Assembly (NCBI RefSeq): GCF_900177685.1
Contig: NZ_FXAY01000002.1
Coordinates: 186,001-250,000 of the forward strand
Source: Agreia pratensis
Lineage (GTDB): Bacteria; Actinomycetota; Actinomycetes; Actinomycetales; Microbacteriaceae
Direction of reading: 5' to 3'
Length of the DNA: 64,000 nt
How positions within the stretch are numbered: position 1 is the first letter of the stretch; the number at the start of each line of letters is the position of its first letter. Below the pieces are notes generated by a model. That model saw only the letters and a list, made by a program, of their open reading frames with translations. It was not told the origin of the DNA and did no database searches. A program made the translations under genes and the position numbers. This document shows, piece by piece, positions 54,409-62,858 of the stretch.

Positions 54409-56466
54409 ATGTCTTCACTCATCACCCCCGGGCTGGTGATCCTCGACGAGGATCTCGGCACCGAACGCGCGGGCGTCATCAGGCGCCTTGCCGAGCTGGT
54501 CACCGCATCCGGTCGCGCCAGCGACACCGAGGCGCTGTTCGCGGATGCCTGGGCACGTGAAAGCAAGACCGACACGGGAATCCCGGGCGGAATCGCCATT
54601 CCGCACTGCCGTTCCACGGCGGTTCTCGAGCCGACCCTGGCCATGGCGCGACCCGCGCCCGCGGTCGACTTCGGCGCATCCGACGGCCCGGCCGACATCA
54701 TCTTCTTCATCGCTGCTCCCGACGGCGCAGACCAGGCGCACCTCGTGCTGCTCTCGAAGCTCGCGCGCTCGCTCATCAAGCCGGAGTTCGTGACCGCCCT
54801 CCGCGAGGCGACGAGCGCCGAAGCGATCGTCGAGCTCGTCGACGGAGCTCTCGCCGACGAGCCGGTAGCGGATGCCACGCCCACTTCTGCGGCGTCCGCG
54901 CCGGCTTCCGACGGCTCGTCCGCCGCGGCCCGGCCGATTCTCGTTGCCGTCACTGCCTGCCCGACCGGTATCGCGCACACCTACATGGCCGCCGACTCGC
55001 TCGTAGCAGCGGCCAAGCGTGCCGGCGCCGAGTTGCACGTCGAGACGCAGGGCTCGTCGAGCGTGACGCCTCTCGACCCTGCCGTGATCGCCAGCGCCGT
55101 GGCCGTCGTCTTCGCGGTCGACGTCGATGTTCGCGACAAGGGCAGATTTGCGGGCAAGCCCGTCATCCAGTCGCCGGTCAAGCGCGGCATCGACGAGCCC
55201 GACAAGATGATCGCCGAGGCGCTCGCAGCCGCCAACGACCCGCAGGCGCGACGCGTTTCGGGTGACGGGGCCGCGGCATCCACCGGCACCGCGACCAACG
55301 AGCACGTCGGCCAGAAGATCAAGCGCTGGCTGCTCACCGGTGTCAGCTACATGATCCCGTTCGTCGCGGGTGGCGGTCTGCTGATCGCCCTCGGCTTCCT
55401 GCTCGGCGGCTACCAGATCAGTGACCACGCGAAGGACATCATCCTTCAGAACAGCCTCTTCAACCTGCCCGATGGCGGACTCGGAACGTACCTCGGTGCG
55501 GTCGCTTTCGCCATCGGAGCGGCATCGATGGGCTTCCTCGTGCCCGCTCTCGCCGGCTACATCGCCTACGCGATCGCCGACAGGCCGGGTATCGCGGTGG
55601 GCTTCACTGCCGGTGCGGTCGCCCTGCTGATGAACGCCGGATTCCTCGGAGGCCTCGTCGGAGGTCTGCTCGCCGGATTCATCGCGTGGGCGCTCGGACG
55701 ACTTCAGGTTCCGCGCTGGCTGCGCGGACTGATGCCCGTCGTGATCATTCCTTTGGTGGGCTCGATCTTCGCGTCGGGGCTGATGGTGATCGTGCTCGGC
55801 GGACCGATCGCGCTCCTGATGACTGGCCTCAGCGATTGGCTGTCTTCGCTCACAGGCGCCAGCGCCATCATCTTGGGACTCATTCTCGGAGTGATGATGG
55901 CCGCCGACCTCGGTGGCCCCATCAATAAGGTTGCGTACGCCTTCGCCGTGGCCGGTCTCTCGGCCGGTTCGATCACGAACCAGGCGCCCTGGCAGATCAT
56001 GGCTGCGGTGATGGCCGCGGGAATGGTTCCGCCGCTCGCCCTGGCCCTCGCCACCGTGATCGACAAGAAACTGTTCAGCATGGCTGAGCGTGAGAACGGC
56101 AAGGCCGCGTGGCTGCTCGGTGCCGCCTTCATCTCTGAGGGCGCGATTCCGTTCGCCGCCGTCGACCCGCTGCGTGTCATTCCTGCCGGCATCGTGGGCA
56201 GTGCGCTGACCGGCGCGATCGTCATGGGCACGGGAGTCACCTCGCAGGCTCCCCACGGAGGCATCTTCGTGTTCTTCGCGATCGGCAACCTCGCCATGTT
56301 CATCGTGGCGATCCTCGCCGGCACGATCGTGTCGGGCCTGCTCGTCGTCGCACTCAAGAAGTGGGTGCGTCGTCGCCCGATCGAGGGTGCCGAGGGCGCA
56401 GCCGCATCCGATTCAGTGGTCGCGGGATCGGCTGCCACGACGGCTGTGCCGGCAGCCGCTCGCTGA
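54409..56466 (+). CDS. fruA: Fructose PTS transporter, IIABC fusion
   Basis: A 685-residue three-domain protein in the order IIA (1-150, phospho-His66 in GGIAIPHCRS), IIB (about 175-275, phospho-Cys near 184 in AVTACPTGIAHTYMAAD) and membrane IIC (about 300-640, GVSYMIPFVAGGGLLIALGF, HGGIFV). It takes up fructose and delivers fructose-1-phosphate. ATG 54409 follows AAAGGAGAACAAGG, close behind fruK. The C-terminus is Ala-rich. Confidence 0.96.
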   Translation: MSSLITPGLVILDEDLGTERAGVIRRLAELVTASGRASDTEALFADAWARESKTDTGIPGGIAIPHCRSTAVLEPTLAMARPAPAVDFGASDGPADIIFFIAAPDGADQAHLVLLSKLARSLIKPEFVTALREATSAEAIVELVDGALADEPVADATPTSAASAPASDGSSAAARPILVAVTACPTGIAHTYMAADSLVAAAKRAGAELHVETQGSSSVTPLDPAVIASAVAVVFAVDVDVRDKGRFAGKPVIQSPVKRGIDEPDKMIAEALAAANDPQARRVSGDGAAASTGTATNEHVGQKIKRWLLTGVSYMIPFVAGGGLLIALGFLLGGYQISDHAKDIILQNSLFNLPDGGLGTYLGAVAFAIGAASMGFLVPALAGYIAYAIADRPGIAVGFTAGAVALLMNAGFLGGLVGGLLAGFIAWALGRLQVPRWLRGLMPVVIIPLVGSIFASGLMVIVLGGPIALLMTGLSDWLSSLTGASAIILGLILGVMMAADLGGPINKVAYAFAVAGLSAGSITNQAPWQIMAAVMAAGMVPPLALALATVIDKKLFSMAERENGKAAWLLGAAFISEGAIPFAAVDPLRVIPAGIVGSALTGAIVMGTGVTSQAPHGGIFVFFAIGNLAMFIVAILAGTIVSGLLVVALKKWVRRRPIEGAEGAAASDSVVAGSAATTAVPAAAR

Positions 56467-56504
56467 GCCGGCCCCGAGCATCCGCTGAGATACTCACCAC
56501 ACAC

Positions 56505-56524
56505 CTTCACTTCACTTCACTTCA
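56505..56524. repeat. (CTTCA)4 simple-sequence repeat before ptsH
   Basis: Four perfect CTTCA units are followed by a degenerate fifth, CTCCA, in the 80-base gap between fruA and ptsH, ending 22 bases before the ptsH start. Confidence 0.85.
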
Positions 56525-56546
56525 CTCCAACGAAACGAGAACCCCC

Positions 56547-56816
56547 ATGCCAGAACGCAACGCCACTATCGCCAGCCGCGTCGGACTTCACGCCCGTCCC
56601 GCCTCCGTCTTCATCGAGGCGGTCAAGCGCCAGCCCATGAAAGTGACCATCTCGAAGGGCGGCAGCACGCCGCTCGATGCTGCGAGCATCCTGTCGATCA
56701 TGAGCCTGGGCGCCGCGAACGGCGACATCGTCACCCTCGCGGCAGAGGGCGATGGAGCCGAGGCCGCACTCGAGGAGCTGGCGACGCTGCTCGAGACCGA
56801 CCTCGACGCCGAATAG
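56547..56816 (+). CDS. ptsH: Phosphocarrier protein HPr
   Basis: An 89-residue HPr with the phospho-acceptor His15 in VGLHARPAS and the second conserved region AASILSIMSLGA. It passes phosphate from Enzyme I to the PTS EIIA domains. Its place behind fruA ties HPr supply to fructose use; the ptsI gene is not in this window. ATG 56547; only a weak ACGAGAA precedes it. Confidence 0.95.
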   Translation: MPERNATIASRVGLHARPASVFIEAVKRQPMKVTISKGGSTPLDAASILSIMSLGAANGDIVTLAAEGDGAEAALEELATLLETDLDAE

Positions 56817-56826
56817 CTTGCTCCGA

Positions 56827-56919
56827 GTGGTCTCGATACGACGGCTCGTTCCTCGCGCGTCTACTCGACCAGCGCATCTGCGCTGATCGAGTAGGCCGCG
56901 AAGCTGCCGTATCGAGATC
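56827..56919. repeat. REP-type palindromic repeat pair (copy E)
   Basis: GTGGTCTCGATACGACGGCTCG...GTCTACTCGACCAGCGC faces GCGCTGATCGAGTAGGCCGCG...CCGTATCGAGATC, filling the gap between convergent ptsH and the HxlR gene. Confidence 0.85.
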
Positions 56920-56923
56920 TCTG

Positions 56924-57565
56924 TCAGGCGGCGAGGTGGAAGGTGCTCGCGAAGCGGCCGAGCAGTTCGGCCCGGCCGCGCAGCACCTCGACCTCGCCGC
57001 TTTCGATGGCGCGCAGCGGGGCCAGCTCGCCCGAAATGAGCCGATGGATGGCCGGGCCGGTAGCGAAGGCGACGTCGACAGGGCCGTCACCGCGGGTCAT
57101 ATCGAGTGCTGATCCGTCTACACGGATGATGAGCTCGTTGTCACCCAGACGCGCTGCATACGATGTGGCCGGCAACTCGAGCGCCACAGCGGGCTGAAAA
57201 GCAGTGCGCAGATCGATGGTCAGCGAATCGGGAGTGATGACCTGCTCGCTTCGCGCATCGCCCAACGCCTTGAACCCCCAGGCGCCCAGAGCAAGTACCA
57301 CGGGCTCCAGCTCGCGGCCATAGGGTGTCAATTCGTAGACGATGACGCGTGAGCGCGGCGCGCGACGGATAATGCCGACCGCCTGCAACTCCTTGAGCCT
57401 GGCCGCCAGAATGTTGCTCGGGATGCGGGGGAGCCCCGTGGCGAGCTCGCCGTAGCGCCGAGGCCCTACGATCAGGTCGCGCACGATGAGCAGTGCCCAG
57501 CGTTCGCCGATGAGCTCGACCGCGCGCGAGATTCCGGAGTACTGCCCGTAGTCCCGTGCCGCCAT
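56924..57565 (-). CDS. HxlR-family winged-helix regulator with C-terminal SCP2-like domain
   Basis: A 213-residue protein: HxlR HTH (RAVELIGERWALLIVRDLIVGPRRYGELATGLPRIPSNILAARLKEL, split over residues 13-60) and a C-terminal sterol-carrier-like domain of about 100 residues. It is a likely sensor-repressor of the upstream VOC gene, 5 bases away in the same unit. ATG 57565; the 25 residues upstream of it in frame belong to the VOC coding region and are rejected. Confidence 0.88.
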   Translation of the reverse strand: MAARDYGQYSGISRAVELIGERWALLIVRDLIVGPRRYGELATGLPRIPSNILAARLKELQAVGIIRRAPRSRVIVYELTPYGRELEPVVLALGAWGFKALGDARSEQVITPDSLTIDLRTAFQPAVALELPATSYAARLGDNELIIRVDGSALDMTRGDGPVDVAFATGPAIHRLISGELAPLRAIESGEVEVLRGRAELLGRFASTFHLAA

Positions 57566-57570
57566 CGGCC

Positions 57571-58014
57571 TCAGGCCTGCTCGGGCTGCGGGTTCATGGC
57601 GGCTTCTGGCCCCTGCTCCGCGGCGACGGGGTCCATCCAACCGAACTCGATGAGGTTTCCATCGGGGTCGGTGATCTGGCGCTGGTACATGAAGCCGTAA
57701 TCGGATGCCGGCTGCGGCTCTGTGCCGCCGGCAGCGATTCCATTCGTCACGGCCTCGTCGACTGCGTCGCGACTGTCGAGGAAGATCGCGGTGGAGACGG
57801 CGGGGTTGACCGCGTTGTCACCGATCGGCAGCTTCGTGAACGTCTGGAAGAACTCGCGCACCAGGATCATGAAGTAGTTATGGCCGTCTTCGACGACGAC
57901 ACAAGCCGCATTGTGATCGGTGAACTTGGGATTGATCGAGAATCCGAGCGCTTCGTAGAACGCCTTGGCGCGCTCGAGATCGGTGACGGGCAGGTTGACG
58001 AACATCGACTTCAT
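57571..58014 (-). CDS. VOC (glyoxalase-fold) family protein
   Basis: A 147-residue protein: MKSMFVNLPVTDLERAKAFYEALGF, then CVVVEDGHNYFMILV and the C-terminal YQRQITDPDGNLIEFGWMD, typical of the PhnB-like/bleomycin-resistance VOC branch. The metal-ligand pattern is only partly visible. TGAGGAG precedes the ATG at 58014. Forms an operon with the HxlR gene, probably under the palindromic operator just upstream. Confidence 0.87.
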   Translation of the reverse strand: MKSMFVNLPVTDLERAKAFYEALGFSINPKFTDHNAACVVVEDGHNYFMILVREFFQTFTKLPIGDNAVNPAVSTAIFLDSRDAVDEAVTNGIAAGGTEPQPASDYGFMYQRQITDPDGNLIEFGWMDPVAAEQGPEAAMNPQPEQA

Positions 58015-58056
58015 TGTGGAGCTCCTCAGAACGGTCACGGAGTGTGATGCGCTGAT

Positions 58057-58073
58057 ACTTGCAAAAAGCAAGT
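58057..58073. promoter_or_regulatory. HxlR-type operator upstream of the VOC-HxlR operon
   Basis: ACTTGC-AAAAA-GCAAGT is a perfect 6-bp inverted repeat around five A residues, 42 bases before the VOC start codon. CTTGC/GCAAG half-sites are a common pattern for HxlR-type regulators as I recall. Autoregulation of the operon is the simplest reading. Confidence 0.65.
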
Positions 58074-58110
58074 GAACCGTCAAGGGGCGACGGCCAGTCG
58101 GTACGACTCG

Positions 58111-59088
58111 CTAGAAGCCCTCGGAGTCTCGCGGTGTGTACGGGGCGGTGAGGCGCTCGAGCTCCGACCCGCTCAACTCGATGTCGAGCGAGGCGACGGC
58201 GTCGTCGATGTGGTTCGCTTTCGTGGCGCCGACGATGGGGGCGGTCACCGCGGACTGCTGACGAACCCAGGCGAGGGCGACCTGAGCGCGCGAGACGCCG
58301 CGCTCGGCCGCGATGCCGGCCACGGCATCCACGATCGCGCGATTGGACGCGTCGTCAGAGGAGTAGAGCTTGGCCCCGAAGAGGTCTTTGCCTGTGCGGT
58401 CGGTTTCGACCTCCCAGTCGCGGGTGAGCCGTCCGCGCGCCAGCGGCGACCAGGGCAGGACTCCGACCTTCTCGTCGAGGCAGAGCGGGTGCATCTCTCG
58501 TTCTTCCTCACGCTGAAGAAGGTTGTACTGGTCTTGCATCGAGACGAACGGTGTCAGGCCGTTCACCTCCGCCACGCGTTGAGCCTTCGCGAACTGCCAC
58601 GCCCACATCGATGACGCGCCGATGTAGCGCACTTTGCCCGATCGAACGATGTCGTCGAGCGCGGTCATGGTCTCTTCGATCGGTGTCTCGGGATCCCAGC
58701 GGTGGATCTGATAGAGATCGACGTGGTCGACGCCCAGGCGGCGCAGACTGTCGTCGATCGCCGACATGATGTGCAGGCGTGACAGACCTCCACGGTTGGG
58801 GGTGCTGCCCATGCGGCCGTGCACCTTCGTAGCGATCACCACGTCGTCACGCTGGGCGAAGTCGGCCAGGGCGCGACCCACGATCTCTTCGCTCGACCCG
58901 TCGGAATAGACATCGGCCGTGTCGAAGGTGGTGATGCCCTTCTCGAGAGCGCGGCGGATGAGCGGGCGGCTCGCCTCCTCGTCGAGAGTCCAGGCGTGGC
59001 CGCCCTGGTCGGGAGTGCCGAAGCTCATGCAGCCGAGCACGACTTCGCTGATCTGCATACCGGTGTTTCCGAGGCGGGTGTAGCGCAT
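58111..59088 (-). CDS. Aldo/keto reductase (third)
   Basis: A 325-residue AKR: MRYTRLGNTGMQISEVVLGCMSFG, TFDTADVYSDGSSEEIVGRAL (Asp, Tyr), VIATKVHG (Lys) and DLYQIHRWD (His). Similar in length and motifs to the AKR at 28030-28998. NADPH-dependent, unknown substrate. ATG 59088. Divergent from the LLM oxidoreductase, 52 bases apart. Confidence 0.92.
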   Translation of the reverse strand: MRYTRLGNTGMQISEVVLGCMSFGTPDQGGHAWTLDEEASRPLIRRALEKGITTFDTADVYSDGSSEEIVGRALADFAQRDDVVIATKVHGRMGSTPNRGGLSRLHIMSAIDDSLRRLGVDHVDLYQIHRWDPETPIEETMTALDDIVRSGKVRYIGASSMWAWQFAKAQRVAEVNGLTPFVSMQDQYNLLQREEEREMHPLCLDEKVGVLPWSPLARGRLTRDWEVETDRTGKDLFGAKLYSSDDASNRAIVDAVAGIAAERGVSRAQVALAWVRQQSAVTAPIVGATKANHIDDAVASLDIELSGSELERLTAPYTPRDSEGF

Positions 59089-59128
59089 GGTTCGAGAGTA
59101 CTGCGGCGGAGATTGCCTTTTGCGGGAT

Positions 59129-59134
59129 TAGTGT
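59129..59134 (+). promoter_or_regulatory. -10 box TAGTGT, leaderless-type promoter
   Basis: TAGTGT six bases before the ATG at 59141 with no ribosome-binding site. Confidence 0.5.
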
Positions 59135-59140
59135 GAGCCT

Positions 59141-60028
59141 ATGGATCTCGGCTTGCACTATTTCACGTTCACCGCCCCGGAGTGGGAGACCACTCTCACT
59201 GATCGCCTCACCGAGACCGCGCGGATCGCCGATGAGGGCGGCGTCGCGCTCTTCTCGTTCATGGACCACTGGTTCCAGATGCTCGACGCCGGCGGCCCCT
59301 TCGAGCCGATGCTCGAGGGCTACACCTCGCTCGGCTACCTCGCCGGCATCACGAACCGGATGCGGCTGGGCCTGCTGGTCACCGGCGTGACCTACCGGCA
59401 TCCGGGCCTGCTCGCCAAGACCGTGACGACCCTCGACGTTCTCTCGAAGGGTCGGGCCGTTCTCGGCATCGGGGCGGCCTGGTACGAGCGGGAACACGCT
59501 GCTCTCGGAGTGCCGTTCCCCTCGACGAAGGAGCGGTTCGAGCGCCTGGAGGAGACCCTGCAGATCTGCCGGCAGATGTGGTCGCCCAACAACGGACCGT
59601 TCGAGGGCGAGCACTATTCGCTCGCCGAGACGATCAGTCTTCCGCAGCCGGTGCGCGGCTCGGTGCCGATCCTCATCGGCGGGGGCGGCGAGCGCAAGAC
59701 GCTCAAGTTCGTGGCGCAGTACGCCCAGGCGTGCAACCTCTTCGGCGCGCCGGGCGACGCGGCGCTCGGCACGGTCAAGCACAAGCTCGACGTGCTGCGC
59801 GGGCACTGCGATGCGCTCGGAACCGACTACGACGCGATCGAGAAGACCATGCTCTATCAGGGCGATCCCACCGGCGACACGGACGCGTTCCTCGCCGACA
59901 TGGAGCGCTACTCCGAGGTGGGCATCACCCTCGTCGGCGTCGTGCCGCCCCGATACGTCGACCCCGTGCCGTGGACGGAACGGCTCACGACCACGGTGGT
60001 CGGCAGGCTCTCGCAGATCTCCTCGTGA
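59141..60028 (+). CDS. LLM-class flavin/F420-dependent oxidoreductase
   Basis: A 295-residue luciferase-like monooxygenase-fold protein: DLGLHYFTFTAPEWETTL, SFMDHWFQ, LLVTGVTYRHPGLLAKTVTTLDVLS and RAVLGIGAAWYEREHAALG, typical of actinobacterial F420-dependent LLM enzymes. Whether it uses F420 or FMN cannot be decided here. Leaderless promoter. Followed 61 bases later by a MarR gene in the same direction, with its own palindromic promoter. Confidence 0.9.
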   Translation: MDLGLHYFTFTAPEWETTLTDRLTETARIADEGGVALFSFMDHWFQMLDAGGPFEPMLEGYTSLGYLAGITNRMRLGLLVTGVTYRHPGLLAKTVTTLDVLSKGRAVLGIGAAWYEREHAALGVPFPSTKERFERLEETLQICRQMWSPNNGPFEGEHYSLAETISLPQPVRGSVPILIGGGGERKTLKFVAQYAQACNLFGAPGDAALGTVKHKLDVLRGHCDALGTDYDAIEKTMLYQGDPTGDTDAFLADMERYSEVGITLVGVVPPRYVDPVPWTERLTTTVVGRLSQISS

Positions 60029-60055
60029 GGCGACTGCTTGCTGTGCGTCCACTTA

Positions 60056-60085
60056 GTTGTAGCATCAACCATTCGATAGAATGGT
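60056..60085. promoter_or_regulatory. MarR operator region upstream of 60090
   Basis: ACCATTC-GATA-GAATGGT (60068-60085) is a perfect 7-bp inverted repeat, preceded by GTTG-TAGCAT-CAAC (60056-60069). TAGAAT (60077-60082), the likely -10 of a leaderless transcript, lies inside the first palindrome, so binding there would block the gene. Confidence 0.6.
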
Positions 60086-60089
60086 GCTC

Positions 60090-60569
60090 ATGAGTGACGA
60101 TGTCTGGCTGAACGATGAGCAGCAGCGCGCCTGGGTGAGGTTCATCTCCGTGGTCGAGCGGCTTCCGGGAGTGCTCGACACTCAGCTGCAACACGATGCC
60201 GACCTCACGCACTTCGACTATCTCACCCTCGCGATGCTGTCGGAGGCACCCGACCGCACGCTTCGCATGACCGAACTCGCCCTGGTCACGAACGCCACCC
60301 TTCCCCGCCTCTCGCACGTGGTCTCGCGGCTCGAGAAGCGCGGCTTCATTGAGCGATCTCCGAGCACCGACGATCGTCGTGCCACGAATGCCCGCCTCAC
60401 GGATGCGGGCTGGGAGAAGGTGGGCGCCACCGCGCCCGGTCACGTCGGCACCGTGCGCGACTACGTGATCGATCCGCTTGACGCGCAGGATGTAGAAGAC
60501 CTGCACCGCGTCATGGGAAAGATTCTGGCGAAACTCGACCCCGAGCACGGGTTGCGCGTGCAGCGCTGA
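60090..60569 (+). CDS. MarR-family transcriptional regulator
   Basis: A 159-residue MarR protein: DYLTLAMLSEAPDRTLRMTELALVTNATLPRLSHVVSRLEKRGFIERSPS carries the HTH and wing. ATG 60090 lies seven bases after TAGAAT and is preferred to the ATG at 60081, which would sit within the operator. Target probably itself and perhaps the upstream LLM or AKR genes. Confidence 0.9.
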   Translation: MSDDVWLNDEQQRAWVRFISVVERLPGVLDTQLQHDADLTHFDYLTLAMLSEAPDRTLRMTELALVTNATLPRLSHVVSRLEKRGFIERSPSTDDRRATNARLTDAGWEKVGATAPGHVGTVRDYVIDPLDAQDVEDLHRVMGKILAKLDPEHGLRVQR

Positions 60570-60667
60570 CCTCGGTCGGCGACAATGGATACCGGTGCGG
60601 ACTACTGTGCCCGGTGTGCCGGTCGCAACTGTCCGCTCCGGCGACAGTCAGCCCCGACGGAGAAGCC

Positions 60668-62317
60668 ATGAAGCACACCAGCCAGGTCGAGATCGAGCGC
60701 AAATACGACGTCGACGAGAATGCGCTCGTGCCCACATTCACGAGTGTCGAGGGCATCGAGAGTGTCTCCGTCGACGACGCCGTGCAGCTCGAGGCTGTGT
60801 ACTACGACACCGAAGGACTCGATCTTCTGCGCAAGCGCCACATCGTGCGCCGCCGCGAGGGCGGAGGCGACGAGGGGTGGCACATCAAGCGTCCGGCGGG
60901 CGAAGGTCGCACGGAATTACACTGGCCGCTCGACGTCGACGGAGCCGCGGATTCGTCGTCAGACGCCGTGCCCGAGTCGGTTCTCGAGCCTGTGCGCGCG
61001 ATCGTGCGTGATCGCATCCTGACCCCGCTCGCCCGCATCTCGACCCGACGCACCGCGACGCATCTGGTCGGCGCGGGCGGCGAGGCCGTCGCCGAATTCG
61101 CCGACGATCAGGTCACGGCATCGGATGTTCGGGGTGGCGCCGTGCGGGCCTGGCGCGAGTGGGAGGTGGAGCTTCTGCCTGGGGCGCCAGACAGCGAGGA
61201 GGGGCGGACGGCCCTGCTCGATGCCATCGAGGTGGCCGTGCTCGCCGAGGCCGCCACCGTATCGTCGTCGCCGGCCAAGATCGCGCGGGCGCTCGGCCAT
61301 GATTCGCTGAGCGATGCGCTAGACGATGCCGGGGAGCAAGACGCAGTCGAGGTGCAGCGCGCGGTCCCGAGCGCCCGCCCCGCGCCCGCGTCTGAGCTGA
61401 CATCGAAGAGCCCCGCCGCCGACGTGATCGTCGAGGCGTTGCGCCAGCTCGTCGAGCAGCTCGAGCAACTCGATCCCCAGGCTCGCGCCGATCAGCCCGA
61501 CTCCGTGCATCAGATGCGATCCGCCGTTCGCCGACTGCGCAGCGTGCTCGCGGCGTACCGGCGATTGTTCGATGACGAGCGGGTGTCGTCGCTGCGTGAT
61601 CAGCTCCGCACACTGGGAGGGGTGCTCGGCACGGCTCGCGATGCCGAAGTCCGTGCGCAACTCGCCGGCGACGAGCTCAGTGAGTTGGGGCACCGCACGA
61701 GCGATGCCTCGCACCGTCGCCTGGTCGAAGGCTCGCTCGAGGAATACCGTCAGGCGCACGCTGCGGCGTTGCGCATGCTGTCGAGCGCGAGCTACTACCG
61801 GCTGTTCGATGAACTCGACGACTTCGTGGCGAATCCGCCCCTCTCGGCTTTGGGCGAGAAGCGCACGCCGATCAAGGTCGTCGCTGCCAAAGTGATCGCG
61901 AGCGAACTGGCGCGGCTGCGAAAGCGAGCCGGTGCGGCCGCCTTCGCCGGAGCATCCGGGCCGGGCGGCGACATCGACGCCCGCGGTGATCGTGCGCTGC
62001 ACAGCGCCCGTAAGGCTGCGCGCCGACTGCGGTTCGCGGCAGACGCGGTATCGAAGGGCGGCACGGCCGTGCTCGGCAAGAGGTACCGGCACATCTCGCG
62101 CGAGGCGGAACGCGTGCAGGATGCTCTCGGCGACCACCGCGACAACGCCCTGTTCGTGGAGCACCTGCTGCTGAACTCGAACCGCGCCCACGCTGCGGGC
62201 GAGAACACGTTCGTCTATGGCGCCATGTCTGTTCGCGCGCAGAACAGAGGGTCGGCTGCTCTCAACGAGTCTCCGAAGGCGCTCAAACGCCTCGATCGGC
62301 GGGCCGAGAGTCTCTGA
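60668..62317 (+). CDS. CYTH-CHAD domain protein (triphosphatase/polyphosphate-binding)
   Basis: A 549-residue fusion. The CYTH domain (1-200) opens with VEIERKYDV (the ExExK metal-triphosphate motif) and contains RRREGGGDEGWHIKRP. The CHAD domain (about 260-545) is helical, with VHQMRSAVRRLRSVLAAYRR and HSARKAARRLRFAAD, the basic helices that bind polyphosphate. Such proteins are linked to triphosphate hydrolysis and polyphosphate granules. ATG 60668 follows CGGAGAAG. Confidence 0.93.
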   Translation: MKHTSQVEIERKYDVDENALVPTFTSVEGIESVSVDDAVQLEAVYYDTEGLDLLRKRHIVRRREGGGDEGWHIKRPAGEGRTELHWPLDVDGAADSSSDAVPESVLEPVRAIVRDRILTPLARISTRRTATHLVGAGGEAVAEFADDQVTASDVRGGAVRAWREWEVELLPGAPDSEEGRTALLDAIEVAVLAEAATVSSSPAKIARALGHDSLSDALDDAGEQDAVEVQRAVPSARPAPASELTSKSPAADVIVEALRQLVEQLEQLDPQARADQPDSVHQMRSAVRRLRSVLAAYRRLFDDERVSSLRDQLRTLGGVLGTARDAEVRAQLAGDELSELGHRTSDASHRRLVEGSLEEYRQAHAAALRMLSSASYYRLFDELDDFVANPPLSALGEKRTPIKVVAAKVIASELARLRKRAGAAAFAGASGPGGDIDARGDRALHSARKAARRLRFAADAVSKGGTAVLGKRYRHISREAERVQDALGDHRDNALFVEHLLLNSNRAHAAGENTFVYGAMSVRAQNRGSAALNESPKALKRLDRRAESL

Positions 62318-62351
62318 CGGCGACTCCCAGTCATGCACAGAAATGGGAGGC

Positions 62352-62357
62352 TAACAT
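62352..62357 (+). promoter_or_regulatory. -10 box TAACAT, leaderless-type promoter
   Basis: TAACAT six bases before the GTG at 62364; supports that GTG over the out-of-frame ATG at 62356. Confidence 0.45.
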
Positions 62358-62363
62358 GACCGC

Positions 62364-62858
62364 GTGTCCTTCCTGTCTGACGAAAGTCGCCTGTGGCTCG
62401 CCCGCGTGGCCGAGCTCGATGCCGCCGCTGTCGCATCGCCCCAATCGCCCCCTCCGCCCCTCGATCGCATTCGCGCCGTGCGCATGCTCGCCGGCGAACT
62501 CGAGAAAGACGCCGCGACGCTCCACGCTGTGCGTGAGGCCCGCGCGTCCGGAATAACGTGGGAGGAGATCGCGAGTGCGGCCGGGCTCGGAGCTGCGGCC
62601 GCGAAGTGGCGCTGGCATGGCACCGACGCCGAGATCCTCGAACGGCACGAGGCGGGCCGCAAGCGCTCCGCGAGGCCGAGCAGCGTGCCCACCGACCTGC
62701 CGGGCATGTCGGTATCGGAGGCGGCGACGAAACTCGGGATAAGCGCCCAGGCGGTGTATCTGCGCGTCAGCCGCGGTCAGCTGCGGGCCGAGACCGTGAC
62801 GCTGTCCGACGGGCGCACGTACAAGCGAGTGTTCCCCGACGAGGCTCCTTCCTCCTAG
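62364..62858 (+). CDS. Two-HTH hypothetical protein
   Basis: A 164-residue protein with two helix-turn-helix-like segments: GITWEEIASAAGLGAAAAKWRWHG (near 68-91) and MSVSEAATKLGISAQAVYLRVSRGQL (near 113-138), the latter like an excisionase/MerR or sigma-4 helix pair. Probably DNA-binding; no target known. Leaderless GTG start. Its stop overlaps the amidase stop by four bases on the opposite strand. Confidence 0.75.
   Translation: MSFLSDESRLWLARVAELDAAAVASPQSPPPPLDRIRAVRMLAGELEKDAATLHAVREARASGITWEEIASAAGLGAAAAKWRWHGTDAEILERHEAGRKRSARPSSVPTDLPGMSVSEAATKLGISAQAVYLRVSRGQLRAETVTLSDGRTYKRVFPDEAPSS

Noticed and set aside
53295-56256. Long minus-strand frames over fruK and fruA
   Set aside because: Shadows of the fructose PTS genes; no independent motif.
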